Positions 51,105-59,186 of a stretch of DNA of 64,000 nt are shown one piece after another. The notes under the pieces are model-generated. The model was given only the letters and a program-made list of their open reading frames with translations, did not search any database and was not told the origin of the DNA. How positions within the stretch are numbered: position 1 is the stretch's first letter; each line of letters opens with the position of its first letter. A program made the position numbers and the translations under genes. Source of the stretch: Marinibacterium profundimaris (GTDB lineage Bacteria; Pseudomonadota; Alphaproteobacteria; Rhodobacterales; Rhodobacteraceae); NCBI RefSeq assembly GCF_002210095.1, contig NZ_AQQR01000012.1, positions 1 through 64,000 on the forward strand, read 5' to 3'.

Positions 51105-51746
51105 TCAATAGGCGTGCGGCCGCCCGTCCCAGGTCTCGAAACAGCCCGTCGTCCCGACCGACAGCGCGTCGAACCGCTGGATGAGCCCTTCCGCCGCCTG
51201 CTCCGGCGTAAGCTCGGCCGAGGCGCCGCCCATCTCGGTCTGCACCCAGCCCGGATGATAGATCCCCACGGCAAGCCCCTCGTCCTTCAGGTCCGTCGCC
51301 AGGTTCCGGCCCAGGTTCAGCACCGCCGCCTTCGACGCACGGTAGATATAGCTGCCCCCCGGCGCCCGCTCCTGAGAGGCCATCTGCGACGAGATGATCG
51401 CGATCTTGCCCGCCTCCGCCTGCCGCAACTGCGGCAACAGCGCCCGGATCACCAGGAACACGCCCGTCACGTTCACGGCGAAGCTCTGCGCCCAAAGTTC
51501 GGGCTCATACCCGCTCTCCAGCCGCTGCCCCTTCTCCAGGTAGACTCCCGCGTTGCACACCAGCAGGTCGAGCGGCCCCTCGACCGCCTGCGCCATCGCC
51601 TCCACCGAGGCCGGGTCGCTCACGTCCAGCGCAAGCTCGGCCGAGCCATCCCGCGCCGTCGCCAGCACCTCGTGGCCTTCGGCGCGGTAGCGCGCCGCCA
51701 TCTCGGCGCCGATCCCGCGATTGCCGCCGGTAATCAGGATCTTCAT
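51105..51746 (-). CDS. Short-chain dehydrogenase/reductase
   Basis: A 213-residue Rossmann-fold oxidoreductase. The cofactor motif is TGGNRGIG at residues 6-13, with NAG in LLVCNAGVY, catalytic Ser in AIISSQMAS and the YRASK catalytic Tyr/Lys pair. A late HPGWVQTEMGG is typical of the csgA-like group. The substrate is unknown. It is four bases downstream of the DUF1178 gene, forming a two-gene unit. Confidence 0.9.
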   Translation of the reverse strand: MKILITGGNRGIGAEMAARYRAEGHEVLATARDGSAELALDVSDPASVEAMAQAVEGPLDLLVCNAGVYLEKGQRLESGYEPELWAQSFAVNVTGVFLVIRALLPQLRQAEAGKIAIISSQMASQERAPGGSYIYRASKAAVLNLGRNLATDLKDEGLAVGIYHPGWVQTEMGGASAELTPEQAAEGLIQRFDALSVGTTGCFETWDGRPHAY

Positions 51747-51750
51747 GGGG

Positions 51751-52206
51751 TCAGTTCGTCTTTCGATTGGGCAGGAACGGAAGCGGCGCCACCGGCACCC
51801 CCTCCTCCACCAGCTTGCGCGCCTCCTCGGGCCGCGCCTCGCCGTAGATCGCGCGCTCCGGGCTGTCGCCATTGTGGATCGCCCGCGCCTCCGCGGCGAA
51901 TTCCAGCCCGACGTAATCGGCCTTCTGCTCGACCTGCTTGCGCAAGGCCGCCACGGCCTTCTCGATGTCCGAGGCCGGCGCCTTCAGCGCGCCCTGCCCC
52001 GGGCGCGGCGCCTCCTTCGGGCGGCCGTCCGCCGAATCGCGGGACGGCCGCACGCGGGGGGCCATCATCGTCTTGGTCACCTCGGTGGATCCGCAGACAG
52101 CGCAGCCGACCATCCCGGCAACAGAGAGCTTGTCGAAGGCTTCAGCCGACTGGAACCAGCTTTCGAATGCATGGCCATCGGCACATTTCAACGAATATCG
52201 GATCAT
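51751..52206 (-). CDS. DUF1178 family protein
   Basis: A 151-residue DUF1178 protein. It starts MIRYSLKCADGHAFESWFQS, with the zinc-ribbon-like pattern Cys-x4-His, then CAVCGSTEVTKTMMAPRV. A variable linker precedes the conserved C-terminal half, VGLEFAAEARAIHNGDSPERAIYGEA. The ending PLPFLP is the family signature. Function unknown, probably metal binding. I start at 52206 because the family begins here; 13 extra codons upstream are not conserved-looking. Confidence 0.88.
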   Translation of the reverse strand: MIRYSLKCADGHAFESWFQSAEAFDKLSVAGMVGCAVCGSTEVTKTMMAPRVRPSRDSADGRPKEAPRPGQGALKAPASDIEKAVAALRKQVEQKADYVGLEFAAEARAIHNGDSPERAIYGEARPEEARKLVEEGVPVAPLPFLPNRKTN

Positions 52207-52366
52207 TCGGATCTCTCGGAAACTGTTGCCTGATACATAATCCATCCCGGCCCGACATCAAGCCGCGCCGCGCCCCTCGCGGATCATGGCACAGCCCCGC
52301 AGCCAAAGCCGCTCAGGAGGCGGGCAGAGGCCGCCCGGAAACCGACAGGCCCGTCTCAGCCCCGGC

Positions 52367-53119
52367 TCAGCCCAGCCGCATCCGCTCCTGCAGGCGCTCG
52401 ATCAGCACCTCGCGCGGAACATCGGCCTCGATCGCCAGGCGGCGCAGGCCGAAATGCACATGCGCGATGTCCTGGTAATACTGGGTATAGATGTAGTTCG
52501 TCGTGGCCCCCGCCACCGCGCCCAGCACGGGCACCGTCTGTGTCGCCAGCTTCTGGCCCAGCACCGTCGCCAGCCGCGGCGCCACGGCGCTGATCATCTT
52601 GCGCACCGTGCCGCCCGTCAGCGTCATCCGCAGCGTGTAGAACCCCAGGTCCGCGCCGTCATCCTGCTCCAGCGGGCCGGCGGCCGACAACACGCGAATG
52701 CAATCGAAGGTCACGCTGTCCGCCTCGGGGTCGAACCCCTCGCGCCGCGCCACGTCCTGGATCGCGCGCAGGATCAGCGTGGTGGTCAGCGGCAGCTCAA
52801 CCAGAGCCGTCGTCGCCCCGCCAAAGCCCCCGGCCGCCCCCAGCGCCGAGGCCACGGCGGTGTTGACCCAGCGTTTCTGGTCCGGCACGGCCGCGCGGCT
52901 GCCGCTGGCGGCGCGCATGGAGACGCGCAGCGCCGCCTCGGTCGCGTCGACCAGGTTGTTGCGCACGCCCGCGGGCAGCTTGTCGATCAGCGCGTCGGCC
53001 TTGTTTCCCGCAAGATTCAGCATCCGCAGGGCCGGCCCGCTCGCCGCCCGGTACTGGCGCGCCAGCCGGTCAAGCTCGGCCTCGATGTCCACCGGGGTGG
53101 CGTGAATGATGTCGGTCAT
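52367..53119 (-). CDS. EcsC family protein
   Basis: A 250-residue EcsC-like protein with several amphipathic or hydrophobic helices (VASALGAAGGFGGATTALVELPLTTTLIL) and the family blocks IQDVARREGFDPEAD and FGLRRLAIEADV near the end. EcsC in Bacillus is linked to an ABC exporter; the role here is unknown, possibly at the inner membrane surface. AAGGA before ATG 53119 favours this start over 53134. Confidence 0.82.
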   Translation of the reverse strand: MTDIIHATPVDIEAELDRLARQYRAASGPALRMLNLAGNKADALIDKLPAGVRNNLVDATEAALRVSMRAASGSRAAVPDQKRWVNTAVASALGAAGGFGGATTALVELPLTTTLILRAIQDVARREGFDPEADSVTFDCIRVLSAAGPLEQDDGADLGFYTLRMTLTGGTVRKMISAVAPRLATVLGQKLATQTVPVLGAVAGATTNYIYTQYYQDIAHVHFGLRRLAIEADVPREVLIERLQERMRLG

Positions 53120-53273
53120 GGCACGATCCTTCATGGATCAAAGATCGGCGCAACCGGGCCCTGTTTCAATGGCCGATGACGATCCACGCCGGTTTACCCG
53201 GGGTCAGACGCGGGTTTTCCGCCGAGCTGGGCGGGCCACCACGGGCCTCAGGGCCAGAAGCGCCCGATATGCC

Positions 53274-53795
53274 TCAGCCCGCCCTGTCCGACGTCATGTC
53301 CGACGCCGGATCCCGCCATTTCGTGACAAGACCGCCAATGCCGTCCCAGGCGCCCGGTTCCAGAGCGTGGCCCAGCACGCGGTCGGGGTTCGTGGGCGGC
53401 GGCATCTCGACGTTGTCCAGCCTTTCGAACCCGAAACGCCCGTAATAGGGCGCGTCGCCCACCAGCATGACCCGGGCCCAGCCCCGCGACCGCGCGGCAT
53501 CCAGCCCGCCCTGGATCAGCATGGCGCCCAGCCCTTCGCCCTGGTGCGTCGGGTGCACCGCCACCGGCCCAAGCAGCAGCGCGGGAACCCCTCCGACCAG
53601 CACCGGCCAGAACCGGATCGCCCCGGCCAGCGCGCCGGTCTCGTCCCGGGCTGTTCGCGCCAGCTCGCGCACCGGGGCCACGTCATCGCGAAACCGGTAA
53701 GAGGACAGAGCCTCGCGTCCGGGCGCAAAGCAGGTGTCGTAGAGAGCTTCGACCTCCCACCAGTCGTCGGGCAGTTCTGCAGAGAGCGATAACAA
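53274..53795 (-). CDS. GNAT N-acetyltransferase
   Basis: About 173 residues. The acetyl-CoA site LLGPVAVHPTHQGEGLGAMLIQGGLDAAR and the following VMLVGDAPYYGRFGFER are typical of the predicted GNAT group near YhbS. The substrate is unknown. The start is unclear because no ATG precedes the folded domain. A TTG at 53795 gives the usual length but has no clear ribosome binding site, and the frame is open upstream across the flavin reductase gene. The divergent flavin reductase starts 81 bases away. Confidence 0.8.
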   Translation of the reverse strand: MLSLSAELPDDWWEVEALYDTCFAPGREALSSYRFRDDVAPVRELARTARDETGALAGAIRFWPVLVGGVPALLLGPVAVHPTHQGEGLGAMLIQGGLDAARSRGWARVMLVGDAPYYGRFGFERLDNVEMPPPTNPDRVLGHALEPGAWDGIGGLVTKWRDPASDMTSDRAG

Positions 53796-53876
53796 GGCGG
53801 GTCGTGATCCGGGTCTGGGGCTGGCCTTCGCCCTAGCACGCGGGTAACCCGGGGGCAAATCCAAGAGGAGACGTGC

Positions 53877-54482
53877 ATGTTCTACCGCCCCGAAAACGGC
53901 CATGGCCTGCCGCACAACCCGTTCAACGCCATCGTCTCGCCGCGCCCGATCGGGTGGATCTCGTCCCGCGATGCGGACGGGGTGCGCAACCTGGCGCCCT
54001 ATTCCTTTTTCAACGCGGTGGCCTACACGCCGCCGCAGGTGATGTTCGCCTCGACCTCGGCGAAGGACGACCAGGACAACACCAAGGATTCCGTGGCCAA
54101 TATCCGCGACACCGGGGTGTTCTGCGTGAACATCGTGGAATACGCGGCGCGGGACGTGATGAACCGCACCTCGGCCACCCTGCCGCGCGGGGTCGACGAA
54201 TTCGACCATGCCGGGATCGAGGCCGCGGCCTGCGAGACGATCGACTGCCACCGCGTGGCCAACGCGCCCGCGTCCCTGGAATGCAGGCTGACCCAGATCG
54301 TGGATCTGCCGGGCCAGTCCAACAAGGTGGTCTTCGGCGAAGTCACCGGCGTGCACATGCGCGACGATTGCATGGTGGACGGCCTTTTCGACGTGACCCG
54401 GTTCCAGCCCCTGACCCGGCTGGGCTACCGCGACTATTCGGTGATCACCGAGCTCTTCTCGCTCGCACGTCCCGACGATTGA
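53877..54482 (+). CDS. Flavin reductase-like FMN-binding protein
   Basis: A 201-residue split-barrel flavoprotein. HNPFNAIVSPRPIGWISSRDADGVRNLAPYSFFNAVAYTPPQV is the family's classic FMN-binding N-terminus. A late SNKVVFGEVTGVHM strand and DVTRFQPLTRLGYRDYS follow. It belongs to the DIM6/NTAB group, which reduce flavins or act as oxygenase components. CAAGAGGAGACGTGC gives a ribosome binding site. No partner oxygenase is next to it. Confidence 0.9.
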   Translation: MFYRPENGHGLPHNPFNAIVSPRPIGWISSRDADGVRNLAPYSFFNAVAYTPPQVMFASTSAKDDQDNTKDSVANIRDTGVFCVNIVEYAARDVMNRTSATLPRGVDEFDHAGIEAAACETIDCHRVANAPASLECRLTQIVDLPGQSNKVVFGEVTGVHMRDDCMVDGLFDVTRFQPLTRLGYRDYSVITELFSLARPDD

Positions 54483-54608
54483 GCGGCTTGAACCCTGCTT
54501 TCAGGCTCTGTCGGTGACCTGCCGCGGGCCTGCTTGCAGACATGGGTCAGCGGCATCGCTCGGGCCGGCCGACGGCATGGCAAGACGCGTGCAAAGCGTT
54601 ACCAAAAC

Positions 54609-54651
54609 GTAAAAACGCCCCCGTAACCCATTGAAAGGTCACGGGGGCGTT
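54609..54651 (-). terminator. Rho-independent terminator of the SulP gene
   Basis: Read on the minus strand, AACGCCCCCGT...ACGGGGGCGTT is an 11-base-pair stem followed by TTTTT, 25 bases after the SulP stop. The TGTCCCACGCGTGGGACA palindrome lies between the stop and this stem. Confidence 0.9.
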
Positions 54652-54653
54652 CC

Positions 54654-54671
54654 TGTCCCACGCGTGGGACA
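54654..54671. repeat. 18-base perfect palindrome TGTCCCACGCGTGGGACA
   Basis: Identical to the copy at 39984-40001. Here it directly follows the SulP stop (54676, minus strand) and precedes its terminator stem by three bases. Confidence 0.85.
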
Positions 54672-54675
54672 TCTT

Positions 54676-56304
54676 TCAGTGCCCGCCGAGGATCCCGGTC
54701 CGGACCGAGTAGTTCACCGCCAGCGCGTAATCCGGGTCGTCATCGCTGTCGATCATCAGGTGCCCGGCCTTGTTCAGCAGCCGGTGGCAATCCCGGCTCA
54801 GGTGACGCAGCTGGATCTCCTTGCCCTCGGCCTCGTACTTGGCGGCGACATTCTCGATCGCCTGCAGGGCCGACTGGTCGACCACGCGGCTGTCGGCGAA
54901 ATCCACCACCACGATGGCCGGGTCCGCCTTGGGATCGAAGAGCTCGATGAACCCCTCGGACGAGCCGAAGAACAGCGGCCCCTGCACCTGGTAGACCTTG
55001 GCGCCCTCGGGGGTGCGGTAGCTTTTGGCATGGATCCGGCGGGCGTTGTTCCAGGCATAGGCCAGGGCCGAGACGATCACGCCCACGACCACCGCCACGG
55101 CGAGATCCTCAAGCACGGTGACCACGGTCACCAGCAGGATCACGAAAGCATCCATCGGCGGCACCCGGCGCATGATCTTGAACGAGTTCCAGGCGAAGGT
55201 CCCGATCACCACCATGAACATCACGCCCACCAGCGCGGCCAGCGGGATCTGTTCGATCAGCGGCGAGGCCACGAGGATGAAGAGCAGCAGGAACAGTGCC
55301 GCCGCGATCCCCGCGATCCGGGTGCGGCCGCCGGATTTCACGTTGATCATCGACTGCCCGATCATCGCGCAGCCGCCCATGCCGCCGAAGAAGCCGGTGA
55401 CCGTGTTGGCCAGGCCCTGGGCGATGCATTCCTGGCTGGCCCCGCCGCGCTTGCCGGTCATCTCGCCGACAAGGTTCAGGGTCAGCAGGCTCTCGATCAG
55501 GCCGATCGCGGCCAGGATCACCGAATAGGGCAGGATGATCTGCAACGTTTCCCAGGTCAGCGGCACGGCCGGGATGTGGAACGGCGGCAGCCCGCCCTCG
55601 ATCGAGGCCATGTCGCCCACGCGGGGCACGTCGATGCCGAAGACGATCACGATCAGCGCCACGATGCCGATGCCGGCCAGCGGCGCCGGGATCGCCTTGG
55701 TCAGTTTCGGCATCGCCCAGATGATCGCCATGGTCAGCGCCACCAGCCCCAGCATCAGGTAGAGCGGCCCGCCGGTCAGCCATTCGCCGCCAGACATGCC
55801 GTGCCCGTTGCTTTCCATGGTGCCCGGCACCTTGAACTGGGTCATCTGCGCCAGGAAGATCACGATCGCCAGCCCGTTCACGAAGCCCAGCATCACCGGA
55901 TGCGGCACCAGGCGGATGAACTTGCCCCATTGCATGATGCCCGCGAACATCTGCAGGATGCCCATCAGCACCACGGTGGCAAAGAGGTATTCCACCCCGT
56001 GCTCGGCCACTAGCGCGACCATGACCACCGCCAGCGCGCCCGTCGCGCCCGAGATCATGCCCGGCCGGCCGCCGAAGACCGCCGTAATCAGCCCGACCAT
56101 GAACGCCGCATAAAGCCCGACCAGCGGGTGCACCCCGGCGACGAAGGCAAAGGCCACCGCCTCGGGCACCAGCGCCAGCGCCACGGTCAGGCCCGACAGC
56201 ACGTCGGTGCGGACCTGCGACGGCGTCAGGTCATCCCCGCCGTTCAGGCGGAGGTCGGGAAGGGTCAAACGATTGGTCAGCGCGCCCAGGTTGGAGCGGG
56301 GCAT
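54676..56304 (-). CDS. SulP family anion transporter
   Basis: A 542-residue inner-membrane transporter. It starts with the short amphipathic TNRLTLPDLRL segment. Ten or more membrane helices include the family signature ALALVPEAVAFAFVAGVHPLVGLYAAF and the FFGGMGGCAMIGQSMINVKSGGRTR loop. A C-terminal STAS domain runs from about residue 430 (IVVVDFADSRVVDQSALQAI). Bicarbonate or sulfate are the usual substrates; pattern alone does not decide. The bicarbonate-type STAS and the lack of sulfur genes nearby make bicarbonate at least as likely. AGGAA lies six bases before the start. Confidence 0.9.
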   Translation of the reverse strand: MPRSNLGALTNRLTLPDLRLNGGDDLTPSQVRTDVLSGLTVALALVPEAVAFAFVAGVHPLVGLYAAFMVGLITAVFGGRPGMISGATGALAVVMVALVAEHGVEYLFATVVLMGILQMFAGIMQWGKFIRLVPHPVMLGFVNGLAIVIFLAQMTQFKVPGTMESNGHGMSGGEWLTGGPLYLMLGLVALTMAIIWAMPKLTKAIPAPLAGIGIVALIVIVFGIDVPRVGDMASIEGGLPPFHIPAVPLTWETLQIILPYSVILAAIGLIESLLTLNLVGEMTGKRGGASQECIAQGLANTVTGFFGGMGGCAMIGQSMINVKSGGRTRIAGIAAALFLLLFILVASPLIEQIPLAALVGVMFMVVIGTFAWNSFKIMRRVPPMDAFVILLVTVVTVLEDLAVAVVVGVIVSALAYAWNNARRIHAKSYRTPEGAKVYQVQGPLFFGSSEGFIELFDPKADPAIVVVDFADSRVVDQSALQAIENVAAKYEAEGKEIQLRHLSRDCHRLLNKAGHLMIDSDDDPDYALAVNYSVRTGILGGH

Positions 56305-56496
56305 GGCAATTCCTGCGATAAAGGGATGTTTGCGATGGCGCTACCGTACGCGCCGCGATGCGGCAACTCCATGCGACCAAAGGGGTAGCGGCCATGCGCG
56401 CAGCGCATAGCAGACCCCGTCGCACCATTTCCTATGGCCAGCGCCGAGCCGAATCCCTAGCTTGCGGATAACCAATTATCAACGGCTGAGGTAAAG

Positions 56497-57369
56497 ATGA
56501 CCACCACCAAGATCGCGGTGATCGGCGGATCGGGGCTTTATGACATCGACGGGCTGGAAGACCAGGAATGGGTCGAGGTCGACACCCCCTGGGGCAAGCC
56601 CTCGGATGCGATCCTGACCGGCACGCTCCAGGGCCTGCCGATCTGCTTCCTGCCCCGCCACGGGCGCGGCCACGTGCACGGTCCGACCACGGTGCCCTAC
56701 CGCGCAAATATCGACGCGCTGAAGCGGCTGGGCGTGACCGACGTGATCTCGATCTCGGCCTGCGGATCCTTCCGCGAGGAGATGGCGCCTGGCGATTTCG
56801 TCATCGTCGACCAGTTCATCGACCGCACCTTCGCGCGCGAAAAGAGCTTCTTCGGCACCGGTTGCGCGGCCCATGTCAGCGTCGCCCATCCCACCTGCGA
56901 CCGTCTGCGCGCGGCCTGCCTGTCGGCGGCTCTGGACGCGACGATCCCGGTGCATGACGGCGGCACCTACCTCGCGATGGAGGGGCCGCAGTTCTCGACC
57001 CTGGCGGAATCGAAGCTTTACCGCGACAACTGGGGCTGCGACGTGATCGGCATGACCAACATGCCCGAGGCCAAACTCGCCCGCGAGGCCGAGCTCTGCT
57101 ATGCTTCGGTGGCGATGATCACCGATTACGACAGCTGGCATCCCGATCACGGCGAGGTCGACGTGACCCGGATCATCGAGACTCTGCACGGCAATGCCGA
57201 CAAGGCAAAATCGCTTGTTCTGGGACTGCCGGCGGTGCTGAACCATGCGCGCGACACCTGTCCGCATGGCTGCGACCGGGCGCTGGAATATGCGATCCTG
57301 ACCGCGCCCGAGAAACGCGACCCCGAGGTGCTGGCAAAGCTCGACGCGGTCGCAGGCCGCGTTCTGTGA
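56497..57369 (+). CDS. mtnP: S-methyl-5'-thioadenosine phosphorylase
   Basis: A 290-residue trimeric phosphorylase that splits methylthioadenosine into adenine and methylthioribose 1-phosphate. VIGGSGLYDIDGL is the phosphate-binding start, RHGRGHVHGPTTVPYRANI is the MTAP signature, SACGSFREEMAPGD the core, and MEGPQFSTLAESKLYR with GMTNMPEAKLAREAELCY bind base and ribose. Adenine would be reused by the apt product in the same window. The stop overlaps the start of the LysE gene (TGATG). Confidence 0.95.
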   Translation: MTTTKIAVIGGSGLYDIDGLEDQEWVEVDTPWGKPSDAILTGTLQGLPICFLPRHGRGHVHGPTTVPYRANIDALKRLGVTDVISISACGSFREEMAPGDFVIVDQFIDRTFAREKSFFGTGCAAHVSVAHPTCDRLRAACLSAALDATIPVHDGGTYLAMEGPQFSTLAESKLYRDNWGCDVIGMTNMPEAKLAREAELCYASVAMITDYDSWHPDHGEVDVTRIIETLHGNADKAKSLVLGLPAVLNHARDTCPHGCDRALEYAILTAPEKRDPEVLAKLDAVAGRVL

Positions 57370-57995
57370 TGGATCCGGCGCTCTGGCTCACCTTCGTTGC
57401 GGCTTCGGCGGCGCTGCTGCTGCTGCCGGGGCCGACCGTTCTGCTGGTGCTGAGCTATGCGCTGTCCAAGGGGCGCGGCGTGGCGGTGGCCTGCGCGCTT
57501 GGCGTGGCGACGGGGGATTTCATCGCGATGAGTGCCTCGCTGGTGGGGCTGGGGGCGCTGGTGGCGACCTCGGCCACGCTGTTTTCCGTGCTGAAATGGA
57601 TCGGCGCGGTCTACCTGGTCTGGCTGGGCATCAAGCTGCTGCGCTCGGCGCCAAGCGACGGGCTGGAGGTCACCGCGCGCGAGGTGACGGCGCGCGGGGT
57701 CTATGGACATGCGGCCACGGTGACGGCGCTGAACCCGAAATCCATCGCCTTCTTCACCGCCTTCGTGCCGCAGTTCATCCGTCCGGCCGAGCCGCTGGCG
57801 CCGCAATTCACGGTGCTGATCGCCACATTCGTCGGGCTCGCCGTGCTGAACACGCTGGCCTACGCGCTGCTGGCCGACCGGCTGCGGCAGGTGATCGGGC
57901 GGCCCCGGGTTCTGACCTGGCTGACGCGGGCCGGGGGCAGCACGCTGATCGCCATGGGGGTCATGACCGCCCTGCTGCGGCGCCCCGCGACCTGA
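57369..57995 (+). CDS. LysE/RhtB family exporter
   Basis: A 208-residue inner-membrane protein with about six membrane helices. The N-terminal LLLPGPTVLLVLSYALSKGRGVAVACALGVATGD is diagnostic of the LysE/RhtB amino-acid efflux family. VYLVWLGIKLLRSAP and ALNPKSIAFFTAFVPQFI are the other conserved blocks. The substrate may be an amino acid or derivative. It is translationally coupled to mtnP, which is an uncommon pairing. Confidence 0.92.
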   Translation: MDPALWLTFVAASAALLLLPGPTVLLVLSYALSKGRGVAVACALGVATGDFIAMSASLVGLGALVATSATLFSVLKWIGAVYLVWLGIKLLRSAPSDGLEVTAREVTARGVYGHAATVTALNPKSIAFFTAFVPQFIRPAEPLAPQFTVLIATFVGLAVLNTLAYALLADRLRQVIGRPRVLTWLTRAGGSTLIAMGVMTALLRRPAT

Positions 57996-58132
57996 CGCGA
58001 CAGATCCGACCGTAGCACCCTGCCCCGCTGCGGGGCCTCTCCGGTCCGGCCGGGGGGGCCGTTCCGGCTCGGCCCGCCGCGTCGCCGGTGTCTTCGCCTG
58101 ATCTTTTATCGATCTGCGGGAACAAACCCCGT

Positions 58133-58300
58133 TCAGGCGTCGTTCTCCTTCATGAATTTCCGGATAAAACCGCGGATTTCGCGCGCTGCGCTGGTGTCGA
58201 GCTTCTTGCAGAGATCGACAAAGGCGTCGCGCTCGTCCTTGTCCAGACGCAGGACCAGCTGGCTGTTCTTTTTCCCAGCCTTGTCTGACTTCTTGTTCAC
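58133..58300 (-). CDS. Small ribbon-helix-helix-type regulator
   Basis: A 55-residue basic protein with the strand-helix-helix pattern of Arc/CopG/ParD-type DNA binders: NSQLVLRLDKDERDAFVDLC, KKLDTSAAREIRGFIRKFM. I choose GTG 58300, with GAGGA nine bases upstream, because ATGs further up (58354, 58408) lie within or beyond the promoter. The promoter has TTGACC-17-TGTATA on the minus strand, and its -10 overlaps a TGTATATACA direct repeat, the usual kind of operator for these proteins. Autoregulation and control of the divergent small ORF are likely. It could also be an antitoxin-like protein. Confidence 0.7.
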   Translation of the reverse strand: MNKKSDKAGKKNSQLVLRLDKDERDAFVDLCKKLDTSAAREIRGFIRKFMKENDA

Positions 58301-58318
58301 GTCTTTTTCGTCCTCGTC

Positions 58319-58371
58319 TTGACTTTGCGCACAGGCAATGTATATACACTGCATATACAAATGATGGTCAA
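58319..58371. promoter_or_regulatory. Divergent overlapping promoters with direct-repeat operator
   Basis: On the + strand, TTGACT (58319-58324) is 16 bases before TATATA (58341-58346). On the minus strand, TTGACC (58371-58366) is 17 bases before TGTATA (58348-58343). Both -10 elements lie in TGTATATACA (58339-58348), which is repeated as TGCATATACA (58350-58359) 11 bases on. This is an island of AT-rich sequence in GC-rich DNA. Confidence 0.7.
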
Positions 58372-58401
58372 TCCAAATACCTATACGCAAAGGAAAAGAA
58401 A

Positions 58402-58512
58402 ATGTCACTTCTCACCGCATCCCAGATGCTGACCCGCGACCGCATGGACTGGAACAAGCCGCACCTGACGTGGATTTCGGCAAAGCTCTATCGCCTGTTC
58501 CGCGATTGCTGA
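58402..58512 (+). CDS. 36-residue ORF divergent from the ribbon-helix-helix gene
   Basis: It begins ATG after AAAGGAAAAGAAA and encodes [18 protein letters not shown], continuing [18 protein letters not shown]. It is a short, partly amphipathic basic peptide with two tryptophans. The strong + strand promoter points to it. The stop is 86 bases before apt, so it may be a leader peptide, a toxin-like or regulatory small protein, or the first gene of an apt transcript. I recognise no family. Confidence 0.5.
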   Translation: MSLLTASQMLTRDRMDWNKPHLTWISAKLYRLFRDC

Positions 58513-58597
58513 TTGCCGAAGGCGGTGCTTGCAAAGGCGTCCGCCTTGGGCCAAACCTCTGATCGCCCGAGCGACAAGAGCGACAGAGGAGGGTGTC

Positions 58598-59137
58598 ATG
58601 CCCAACCAGACATCCGTGAAGGATTACATCCGGACGATCGTCGATTTCCCGCACGAGGGGATCCTGTTCCGGGACGTCACCACCCTGTTCGCAGATCCGC
58701 GCGGCTTCCGCATGGCCATCGACCAGATGTTGCACCCCTACGCGGGGATGCGCATCGACAAGGTCGTGGGGCTGGAGGCGCGCGGCTTCATCCTGGGCGG
58801 CGCCATCGCGCACCAGCTGAGCGTCGGCTTCGTGCCGGTGCGCAAGAAGGGCAAGCTGCCGGGCACCACGATCTCCGAGGACTACACGCTGGAATACGGC
58901 GAGGCGGTTGTCGAACTGCATGACGACGCGATCGCGGCCGGAGAGAAGGTGCTGGTGGTCGATGACCTGCTGGCCACCGGCGGCACGGCGGCAGCCGGCA
59001 TCAAGCTGGTCGAACGGCTGGGCGGAGAGATCGTCGGCTGCGCCTTCGTCATCGACCTGCCGGATCTTGGCGGGCGCAAGAAGCTGGAGGCGCTCGGCAT
59101 GGACGTGCATTGCCTCTGCGCGTTCGAGGGGCTCTGA
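58598..59137 (+). CDS. apt: Adenine phosphoribosyltransferase
   Basis: A 179-residue enzyme that joins adenine and PRPP to [22 protein letters not shown] near the start and the PRPP loop [17 protein letters not shown] (118-134) identify [12 protein letters not shown] and [10 protein letters not shown] are the flexible loop and dimer elements. GGAGGG before ATG 58598 fixes the start, excluding 23 upstream codons. It recycles adenine made by MtnP. Confidence 0.96.
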   Translation: MPNQTSVKDYIRTIVDFPHEGILFRDVTTLFADPRGFRMAIDQMLHPYAGMRIDKVVGLEARGFILGGAIAHQLSVGFVPVRKKGKLPGTTISEDYTLEYGEAVVELHDDAIAAGEKVLVVDDLLATGGTAAAGIKLVERLGGEIVGCAFVIDLPDLGGRKKLEALGMDVHCLCAFEGL

Positions 59138-59159
59138 GAGACCCCACACGGATACGGAG

Positions 59160-59177
59160 CCGCCCCGGAAGGGGCGG
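59160..59177. terminator. Stem-loop between convergent apt and FAD oxidoreductase genes
   Basis: CCGCCCC, loop GGAA, GGGGCGG: a seven-base-pair stem with a tetraloop, 23 bases after apt. No T-run follows, so its strength as a terminator is uncertain. Confidence 0.4.
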
Positions 59178-59186
59178 AGACGGCCC

